50,410 nucleotides of DNA from Bryobacterales bacterium (GTDB taxonomy: Bacteria > Acidobacteriota > Terriglobia > Bryobacterales > Bryobacteraceae): positions 1-50,410 of the forward strand of contig JADLBD010000229.1 in assembly GCA_020847975.1 (NCBI GenBank), read 5' to 3'. Below the pieces are notes generated by a model. That model searched no databases. It was given only the letters and a program-made list of their open reading frames with translations, and was not told the origin of the DNA. The position numbers and the translations under genes are program-made. Shown piece after piece: positions 40,037 through 46,965 of this stretch (positions are counted from its first letter, which is position 1; each line of letters starts with the position of its first letter).

Positions 40037-42271
40037 TCAGTCCTTCCCGCGAATGATGAAGCTAGCCGACTGGCTCAAGGTTACGAAGTCACTGAACGCC
40101 GGACCGTGCAGTTTGACGAAGGTATCGAGGTGATCAAGAAAAGCCATATCGCGCTTCTCGGAACGCGCCAGCACCCGTCTGAGTTCCGCAAGAAAGGCTT
40201 CTTCGGGCAGACCCTCCAGGATGGGCAATTGTTGACGCAGTTGGTACGTCCACCGATCCGAGCACCCATGCCGGAAAATATCACACTCACTCACTACGGC
40301 AGGTACGTAGGCCCAACGGCACGTGGCGAAGGCGTGCTCTCCGCTGCGGCGTAGGACGGCAATCGTGAGACGGTCGCGGCCCGCATCCTTGGATCGTTTT
40401 TCACCACGGCGTGCCGAGGCGATTACGTAGCGGAGGTTCTCCATTTCATGGGCAACGACGATCCCGGCTGATGCGCTGGCCCGATTTCCAAGCACATTGA
40501 AGGAGGAAAACGCCTTCCGCAATGCATCCGCGCACTGCAGGGCTGTGTTCAGCGGGAGCGCGGCAAGCACATCGTCGCCGCCAGCGTAAATCACCACGCC
40601 TTCGTGCTTGGCAACGAGGTTGGGAACGATCGCCGTAGCGAAGCGGTTCAGCCCTTCACTGATGGCAGCGTGCAACGCAGGTGATACGGGACGCGGCAAA
40701 TCTATAGCGTCCTGACCCCCTCGCTGCTCCTGCCACGCAACGATCTTTGGGTGCAGGAGTTCCCGGATTCTCGGCGAATTCTCCCCGGAAAGCCACTTCC
40801 CCATGTGATCGCCATCCATGGCCAACAGCGCGTAGTAGGTGCCCCCTCCGCGCCGGGCGAGGTCATGAGTGTCCGGAAACCCATAGTCCTCGGGGTCAAG
40901 ATCAAATCGGTGCTTGAAGTAATGTTGGAAAGCAAACCGCTTGGTCAGAGAGACGGCGCACAAACGATCCGAGTCCTTGTACATCTTCGGATATAGTTCC
41001 GCCAGCCTCTTAAAGAAAGCTGTTGAGCGGCCGAATGCCGCCGGCCCCATCTGCTCGTAGGTTCCGAGGAGTGTGCATTTCTGCGGCGCTTCGCCGTCCG
41101 GCCGATACTGGGGTATGTGGCGAATGCAGGTGGAGGCTTCCATCAGCATTGCCGAGACTTCGACGGAACTCTGCCACCTCCCCGGACTTGCATTCCCTGA
41201 CCAGCCCAGGCGTTTGATCGGCTCGAAACGTGCGATTCGCTCGTGCCCCAATAATGCTGCATGGTCGGCTTCAGCCATGCGGAAAGCCGTTGCGCGCAAG
41301 TCAAAATATGACTCGATCTGTGCGTTCCAGAGGCGGTCCCAACCGGGCCAGGTGCCGTCGAGTTGAACCTTCAAGCGTTCGCGAACGGCATCTGCGATCT
41401 CGATCCACTTGGCCTCTGCCGCCTTCCGCGAATGCGCCATCAGTGTGTCCGCCAGCGCGTTCGGAACGATCGCCAGGAAACGGTGGGGAATGGAAGGCCG
41501 GGATAGCGCTTGGGATTCGGGCTTCTCCAGTTGCACTCCTTGACGGCGGAGCCAATCGTCCATTAGCGGGACGCCTCGCAGCGCAGGGTAGATCAGAGCG
41601 GTTGGCCCACATGCTTCGAGGACAGGTTCAATCGCGGCGAACATCACCGTCGAAAGCAGGTAGCTCCCAGTGAGAAGATCGCGCAGGCTGCGGGCCGCCT
41701 CGATGAATGGCTGCACCGGGCCGATTTTGAAGCTGAATAATGCGGGACCGCCCCCGCGCAAGGCCCAACCCATGGCGGCGGTTGAATCCAGGTGATGCCA
41801 GAGCGTATGGTCAGGACAACGCGTGTCGGCTGGTTGGAGCCGTAAGCCCGCCCAGCGATCACCTAGACGCTCGGGAGCCAGTCGCCACAACGCGAGGAAC
41901 CTTGATTTAAGGGAATGATGTGGAGCGGCAATCGAGCGCAATACCTCATTGACCTCCCGCTCGTTCAGGCCGATCTCAATCTCCTGGTGCTCTGCGCTGC
42001 AAGGGTGAATGATCGTGAGCCGGCCGTCAACCGGACCAACCGCGCATTCTTCGTAGCGGTCTCGGGCATCAGGCATGGGAAGGCGTTCATCCGTTGACGC
42101 CAGTTGATCGGCCAGATCTCCTTGCAACTCGGTCGCAGACACCTCACGATCAAGCACCAAAGCCGCGTACCTCATCGCTCGTGAGAAATGGCCTCGAATG
42201 TCGGCGGCCTTGTCGACTGGATCATGCAGCCAAGCGAGGAGCAATGTCTCCCAAGGCTCGTTCATCGACAA
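40037..42271 (-). CDS. cmr2: Cas10/Cmr2 with HD and GGDD
   Basis: A 744-aa large subunit of the type III-B effector. H16-D17 in LLLAWLHDPVDKAAD is the N-terminal HD-type site, and a second His follows in IRGHFSRA. The palm domain has G-G-D-D at 564-567 in VVIYAGGDDVLAALP, the cyclase site making cyclic oligoadenylates. The region ALLAMDGDHMGKWL in the first palm and KIGPVQPFIEAARSLRDL are characteristic Cmr2 sequences. Intact GGDD and a CARF-HEPN partner suggest functional signalling. It is the first gene of the operon, divergent from the FkbM gene over about 256 nt. Confidence 0.95.
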   Translation of the reverse strand: MSMNEPWETLLLAWLHDPVDKAADIRGHFSRAMRYAALVLDREVSATELQGDLADQLASTDERLPMPDARDRYEECAVGPVDGRLTIIHPCSAEHQEIEIGLNEREVNEVLRSIAAPHHSLKSRFLALWRLAPERLGDRWAGLRLQPADTRCPDHTLWHHLDSTAAMGWALRGGGPALFSFKIGPVQPFIEAARSLRDLLTGSYLLSTVMFAAIEPVLEACGPTALIYPALRGVPLMDDWLRRQGVQLEKPESQALSRPSIPHRFLAIVPNALADTLMAHSRKAAEAKWIEIADAVRERLKVQLDGTWPGWDRLWNAQIESYFDLRATAFRMAEADHAALLGHERIARFEPIKRLGWSGNASPGRWQSSVEVSAMLMEASTCIRHIPQYRPDGEAPQKCTLLGTYEQMGPAAFGRSTAFFKRLAELYPKMYKDSDRLCAVSLTKRFAFQHYFKHRFDLDPEDYGFPDTHDLARRGGGTYYALLAMDGDHMGKWLSGENSPRIRELLHPKIVAWQEQRGGQDAIDLPRPVSPALHAAISEGLNRFATAIVPNLVAKHEGVVIYAGGDDVLAALPLNTALQCADALRKAFSSFNVLGNRASASAGIVVAHEMENLRYVIASARRGEKRSKDAGRDRLTIAVLRRSGEHAFATCRWAYVPAVVSECDIFRHGCSDRWTYQLRQQLPILEGLPEEAFLAELRRVLARSEKRDMAFLDHLDTFVKLHGPAFSDFVTLSQSASFIIRGKD

Positions 42272-42527
42272 TACCCTTCAGGGCAGGCAACACGCCCTTG
42301 ACTGCTCCGGAGGCGCAAGCCGAATGTTCTGGCTGCCGTGGCGATGCTAACACGAGCGGCATACGATGCGGTTAGCAGGTCGGCTTCTGAATTTGTCATT
42401 ATTGAGTCCCATTTTATTCGACTTCACTGAAGGATTGCATCTCTCACCCTCTCTCGCCCACCAATAACAACAGCCCACCAACAATAACATCCCATCCCCC
42501 GTACCCCGGATGCTATATTCACGGTGA
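42272..42527. other. Divergent intergenic region before cmr2 and FkbM gene
   Basis: 256 nt upstream of both divergent genes, more AT-rich than the flanks. I looked for CRISPR repeats on both strands and found none. The only repetition is an imperfect 17-nt tandem pair, CCCACCAATAACAACAG (42457-42473) and CCCACCAACAATAACAT (42474-42490). A TATATT lies near 42513 before the FkbM gene, and TAAAAT on the minus strand near 42410 could serve cmr2. Confidence 0.5.
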
Positions 42528-43430
42528 ATGAAGAAGATCCTCCTCCTGGCCGTCCTGGCAGTGGGCGTCACCTGTTACTTCTACGCGCCCGCGCGCCTCG
42601 CGGCCTGGGTCCTGCTTGGCCGCAGCCCCGCCTGCCCCATGGCGAACGCCATCCAAAGCGACGCCGAACTCAAACGCCAGATTTCCACCAAAGACCAGAT
42701 CCTCAGCGCAAGCAAATTGCTCCAGGAAGACGACAAGGGTTTCTCCCTCTACGACACCCCCAACGGCAAGTATTGGATCCCCACCCGCAGCAAGTACGTC
42801 CTCCCCTTCAATCTCGCCGAACAGGCCCGGGATATCTACGGCCGCGATGGCCACGGCGTCAAATCCGGCGAAATCGTCCTCGATTGCGGAGCCAATGTCG
42901 GCGTCTTCACCCGCCACGCTCTCCGCGCCGGAGCCGCCAAAGTCGTAGCCATCGAACCCGCCCCTGAAAACATCGAATGCCTCCGCCGCAACTTCCCCGA
43001 AGACATCGCCGCCGGCCGCGTTATCGTCTACCCCAAAGGCGTCTGGAACAAAGACGACATCCTCGAACTCCACATCGACCCCACCAACTCCGCCGCCGAC
43101 AGCTTCGTCATCGACAAGCAGGGTTGGGACCGCGTCGAGCGCGTCCCCCTCACCACCATCGACAAACTCGTCGATGAGTTGAAACTCGAGCGCGTCGATT
43201 ACATCAAGATGGATATCGAAGGCGCCGAACCCAACGCCCTTCTCGGCGGCCGCGCCACCCTCGCGAAATTCAAACCCCAAATGGCCATCTCCGCCTACCA
43301 CGCCCCGGACCACCCCAAGCGCATCCCCGAAGTCGTCCACGCCGCCTATCCCGATTACAAGTCCGCCTGCGGCCCGTGCGCCGAAGCCAACCACGGCGTC
43401 CGCCCCGACGTGCTTTACTTCTTCCCCTGA
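42528..43430 (+). CDS. FkbM-family methyltransferase, membrane-anchored
   Basis: A 300-aa SAM-dependent methyltransferase of the FkbM type. An N-terminal membrane anchor (ILLLAVLAVGVTCYFYAPARL) precedes the Rossmann domain. The SAM-binding loop is EIVLDCGANVGVFTRHAL, with AKVVAIEPAPENIECLRRN as the acidic strand. VDYIKMDIEGAEPNALLGG is the family's conserved motif. FkbM enzymes methylate hydroxyls on sugars or lipids. The anchor suggests an envelope glycan acceptor, but none is indicated by neighbours. Confidence 0.88.
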   Translation: MKKILLLAVLAVGVTCYFYAPARLAAWVLLGRSPACPMANAIQSDAELKRQISTKDQILSASKLLQEDDKGFSLYDTPNGKYWIPTRSKYVLPFNLAEQARDIYGRDGHGVKSGEIVLDCGANVGVFTRHALRAGAAKVVAIEPAPENIECLRRNFPEDIAAGRVIVYPKGVWNKDDILELHIDPTNSAADSFVIDKQGWDRVERVPLTTIDKLVDELKLERVDYIKMDIEGAEPNALLGGRATLAKFKPQMAISAYHAPDHPKRIPEVVHAAYPDYKSACGPCAEANHGVRPDVLYFFP

Positions 43431-43442
43431 GATCGCCGCCGC

Positions 43443-44255
43443 CTACACGCTCCACACCGCGCATGGCGACTTCCGGATAATCGCCTGTGCATGACCCCGG
43501 AACCGCCCCAGCTTGCCCCTTATCGCCCCCCTCCCGATCACCACCAGGTCGGAGCCGTGCTGCTTCGCCGCCGCGCAAATCTCATCGCTCACATGCCCCG
43601 CTCGGATCTCGACGTCCCCGCCGCCCGCGAACGCGCTCCATCGCTGCCGCGCGCTCATCTCCGCCTCCGCTCCGCCCCTCTCCAACACATGGACTGTCCG
43701 CAAAGTTGCGCCATAACCGTCCGCCAGCCGTTTGGCCCACCGCAGCACGCCTTCCGTCGACGCCGACAGATCCACCGCGCACAGGACCTTCCGGAACTCC
43801 GCTGCCGGCTCCGCCTCTATCGCGCTGTGGGCCTCCGTCCACACTGGACACTCCGCCTCATGCAGCACATGCGCCGTCACCGACCCCAGCAGCAATTCGC
43901 GAAACTTGTTCAACCCCCGCGTCGGCATCATCACCACGTCCGCCCCACGCAGCTTCGCATACTCCGCAATCGCCGGACCCGCGCTCCCGTCCACCAGTAC
44001 GCGGTTCACGTTCACTCCCGCGAATTGCTCCCTTCCGAACCACTCCAACTGCCGCCGCATATGGGCTTTGATACTCTCCAGATCCACCAGGTTCACAAAC
44101 GCCATCCAATCCGCGTAAGCCCCCGGAGGCAGGTCCAACGCGTGCAGTATCGTTACCTCCGCGCCAAACCGCCGCGCAAAGGCAGCCACCACGTTCGTCA
44201 CCAAACGGCAATGGGGAGTGAAATCTACGGGAAAAAGGACATGTAGGGCTGGCAT
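43443..44255 (-). CDS. Tandem universal stress protein
   Basis: A 270-aa cytoplasmic protein with two Usp domains. Domain 1 (1-145) starts HVLFPVDFTPHCRLVTNVV and ends with MMPTRGLNKFRELLLGSVTAHVL. Domain 2 starts at FRKVLCAVDLSASTEGVLRWA and ends with VVIGRGAIRGKLGRF. The G-x2-G-x9-G-S/T ATP-binding pattern is kept in the first domain (TRGLNKFRELLLGS) but degenerate in the second, so only the first is likely to bind ATP. It may respond to starvation or oxidative stress. It stands between the FkbM gene and the heparinase gene. Confidence 0.88.
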   Translation of the reverse strand: MPALHVLFPVDFTPHCRLVTNVVAAFARRFGAEVTILHALDLPPGAYADWMAFVNLVDLESIKAHMRRQLEWFGREQFAGVNVNRVLVDGSAGPAIAEYAKLRGADVVMMPTRGLNKFRELLLGSVTAHVLHEAECPVWTEAHSAIEAEPAAEFRKVLCAVDLSASTEGVLRWAKRLADGYGATLRTVHVLERGGAEAEMSARQRWSAFAGGGDVEIRAGHVSDEICAAAKQHGSDLVVIGRGAIRGKLGRFRGHAQAIIRKSPCAVWSV

Positions 44256-44264
44256 ACCTTCAGC

Positions 44265-46187
44265 TTAACCGTCTTCCGAAAATCGCAGCGTCCAGCCCCC
44301 GCTCTTCGCCGGATTCTCCGCCGTCAGCAGCACACGGTACAACCGCTCCCCCCACGCCCCACGCAGCCGCGCATCGCGAATCGGTATCTCCTCCGTCTTC
44401 ACCGCGAACGCCACTCCCTCATATCCCACCTTCACATTGCCCAGCCGCAACTCCCCAGGACCCGGCACGCGCACCGCCCGCGGAGTCATCAGCGTCAACG
44501 TGATCGGCGAAACCTGCTTCCGCAACTCGTACCGGTCCCGCAACTCCACCTCGTTCTTCCCCCGGTCCAGCCGCAGCACCCGTTTCCAACTCCCCAGCCC
44601 CGCCGCCTCCGGATAAGCACGCTCCAGGTTCAGAGAAAACTCCGCCATCCCGTCATCCGCCCGATACGCTACGTCCCTCGCCGCGTACTCCCGCCCCGCG
44701 CTCTGCATCACCCCGCCGATCGTCGGCAGATTGTGATACGCCGATTGCATCGTCCAGATCTCATACCGCCGCGAACTGAACGTTTTCGCCGTGTACGTCT
44801 CCACACCCACGTCGATCACCACCGGCTCGCCGTCGGCATACACAATGAAATTCCCCACATCGTTGTGATTGTGGCTCTCGGCGTTGTGCCCGCCCTGCGC
44901 CGCCAGATACAGCCCTTCCGCCGACCCTTCCTTCCGCCGCGCCGCCATCACCTGGATCCCCTCCAGCCACACATCCCGAACCAGCGCCTGCGACCGCGGA
45001 GCCTTCCGCAGCGCCTCCAGATTCATCAACGCCGGCAACTGCCGCCCGATGCTTCCCGCCTTCGCTACGTCCGCTCCTTCCGCTCCATACGCCCCGAACG
45101 CCGCCATCTTCTCATCCCCGATGCGCCGCCCGTAGCGGTTTACCAGGTCCCCTTCCACATTCAGCCGCGCCGAGGCGTCCGCGAAGTTGATGAAGTAATC
45201 GTCGTGAATGTGCGCCCGGTAAATGTACCGCCCCATCTCCTTCACCAGTGGATTCCCGTACATGTTCAGCGCCCCGCCCGTCGCCGAATGCAGCAGTTCC
45301 AGACAGTCGAACAACGACCCGCCCGCCCGGAACCAGTAGCTCGGCCCTTCGTCACACCCCCCGTCGTCGTGATACGAGTTCAGGAAATTGTCCAGCGACC
45401 GCAGGATCTTCCTTACCGTCTTCCGCCGCCGCTCCTCGTCCCTCTCGAGCACCAACGTCGTCGTCAGCCAGTTGGAATTGATCCACGGATTCCAGTTGTT
45501 CACCGGCCTCCCCGAAAACCCCATCCAGCCGAAATCCTCCCGCTCCAGGTTCGGCGTCAGGATCCGCCGGTCCGTCTCCAGGTAAATCCGCTCCTGAAGC
45601 CGCCGCGACACACCATCCAGGCTCGGACCCAACAGATACAGCGTCCACGCCAGCAGCGCCGAAGTCTCCGCCGCGAACAGGTCCACCGTCGGCTCCGCCG
45701 CATCCGGCAACCCCACGCCCGCCTTCTGCACCCCCACGTGCGCCGGAAGCCCCCAATACGTCTCCTCGCACGTCGTCCAGATCCCGTTTGCGATATCGTC
45801 CAGAAACCGCCCGCGGAACTCCACACACTCCGCCATCACCAGATCCCGCAGCTTGTTGCGCCGCACGTCCCGCACACGCTCGAAATGCGACCGGTTCCCA
45901 TTCCGCGCAAACTCCAGGAACAGCGTCGCCGGAAGCGCCGGCCACTCCGTGTGTAAACACGCCTCGCCGGCCGCCGTCACCGCCTTCCGCGCATCCGCCG
46001 GCAGTCCCTCCCATCCCCGCCGCTCCGCCGCCCTCGGAAACGGATGCCAGTTCTCGCGCTTCATCAAATGCGCCGCCAGCCAGTCCGCGGGAAACCCTTT
46101 CTTCAATAGATCCCGCCGGGGAAGGGAAGCCGCCAATGCCATCCCGGCGCTGCTCGTCATCCACGTGCGTCTTGTCCAATTACCCAT
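44265..46187 (-). CDS. Heparinase II/III-like polysaccharide lyase
   Basis: A 640-aa exported protein with a twin-arginine-like leader (NWTRRTWMTSSAGMALAAS). The N-terminal half is an alpha/alpha toroid. The C-terminal half is the heparinase II/III beta-sandwich, with GGHNAESHNHNDVGNFIVY, where paired His/Asn are metal- or substrate-site residues, and the region around TMQSAYHNLPTIGGVMQ. Such enzymes degrade uronate-containing polysaccharides by beta-elimination. Its ATG overlaps the end of the selenoprotein gene by 8 nt, so translation is coupled. The UxaA dehydratase far upstream could process uronate products, but this is only suggestive. Confidence 0.82.
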   Translation of the reverse strand: MGNWTRRTWMTSSAGMALAASLPRRDLLKKGFPADWLAAHLMKRENWHPFPRAAERRGWEGLPADARKAVTAAGEACLHTEWPALPATLFLEFARNGNRSHFERVRDVRRNKLRDLVMAECVEFRGRFLDDIANGIWTTCEETYWGLPAHVGVQKAGVGLPDAAEPTVDLFAAETSALLAWTLYLLGPSLDGVSRRLQERIYLETDRRILTPNLEREDFGWMGFSGRPVNNWNPWINSNWLTTTLVLERDEERRRKTVRKILRSLDNFLNSYHDDGGCDEGPSYWFRAGGSLFDCLELLHSATGGALNMYGNPLVKEMGRYIYRAHIHDDYFINFADASARLNVEGDLVNRYGRRIGDEKMAAFGAYGAEGADVAKAGSIGRQLPALMNLEALRKAPRSQALVRDVWLEGIQVMAARRKEGSAEGLYLAAQGGHNAESHNHNDVGNFIVYADGEPVVIDVGVETYTAKTFSSRRYEIWTMQSAYHNLPTIGGVMQSAGREYAARDVAYRADDGMAEFSLNLERAYPEAAGLGSWKRVLRLDRGKNEVELRDRYELRKQVSPITLTLMTPRAVRVPGPGELRLGNVKVGYEGVAFAVKTEEIPIRDARLRGAWGERLYRVLLTAENPAKSGGWTLRFSEDG

Positions 46188-46920
46188 CTTTGTATTCCTT
46201 CACGAAAGGCCGCTCCTCCCCACTCTCCAACAAGGAAAGCGCCGTGACGATCAGCCTTCTCTGCGCCACCCTGTCATTCGGCGCGCCCAGCGGATACCCC
46301 AGCGGCCGGTCCACGAACAGCGCCCGTGGCGGCCCCACCCGCTCCGTAATCTCCCGCAGCACCGTAACCGACACCGTCGGTATCCCCGACCGTTCCACCA
46401 CACTCTGAATCAGTCCCACGGACTGATGGCACAGCGGTCACACCGGCGTCAGCAGCACCGCATCCACCCCGTCCTCCCGCAGCATCGCCGCCGCCTCCGG
46501 AGCCGTCTCCGCCACCAGCCTCCCCGGAGCCGGAATCGATCCCATAAAACTGAAGTGCCGCGGCGCTACTGACCCGATCAGCCCCTCCGCCGCCATCTCC
46601 CGCAGCCGGTCCAGCGGCAGCGCCAGATTCCTGTCACTCTCGATCCCGGTCGCATCAAACGCATCGCTCTTGTGCGCAATCCCCAGCCGCCCTAAATCCG
46701 CGTCCGCCGGAATCACCCGGTACGAATAATCCCCGCCCCGAAACCCCTCGTCAAATGCCGGCTGATCCGGCAAATGAAACGCCGCCGTCGTGATCACCGC
46801 CACCCGCGCCTCCCCCAGCGGCTTCCGCAACTCCGCCCCCGGCCGCCATTCCGCGCTCCGGTAACGGTACGCCTTCATGTACAACCAATACGTCAGTTTC
46901 AAATCACTCAACTTCGCCAA
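46180..46920 (-). CDS. Probable selenoprotein, glycine/betaine reductase B-like
   Basis: A 246-aa protein if UGA at 46438-46440 is read as selenocysteine 161. TTG 46920 is preferred, with GGGAGG seven bases upstream; it then begins AKLSDLKLTYWLYMKAYRYR. The family (GrdB/PrdB-related, PF07355) is recognisable from VAVITTAAFHLPDQPAF, GGDYSYRVIP, APRHFSFMGSI and, after the UGA, CHQSVGLIQSVVERSGIPTVSV and RALFVDRPLGYPLGAPND. The UGA falls in V-U-P-L-C-H-Q, where relatives have Cys (C-P-x-C-H-Q). A SECIS-like hairpin follows at once. The frame continues 85 codons past UGA to TAA, overlapping the heparinase start. The redox substrate is unknown. Confidence 0.85.
46409..46427 (-). promoter_or_regulatory. 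Bacterial SECIS hairpin
   Basis: On the minus strand, ATCAGTCC and GGACTGAT form a perfect 8-bp stem with a GUG apical loop. It begins 10 nt after the in-frame UGA, so the loop lies at +19 to +21. The first loop base is G. Distance, stem and loop G fit the published bacterial SECIS model (apical loop about 16-37 nt from the UGA, G in the first two positions). The hairpin lies within codons HQSVGL and keeps the frame. Confidence 0.82.
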
Positions 46921-46965
46921 ACCATTGCCTCCCGCTCTGTCCGCCGCCAACCTCGCACCGCTTTA

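Noticed and set aside
42272..42527. Possible CRISPR array beside cmr2
   Set aside because: Only a single imperfect 17-nt tandem pair is present. There are no regularly spaced direct repeats of 28-37 nt here or in 34274-34488.
44733..45956. 407-residue plus-strand open frame
   Set aside because: It is antisense to the heparinase-like gene and consists of Arg/Pro/His-rich shadow sequence.
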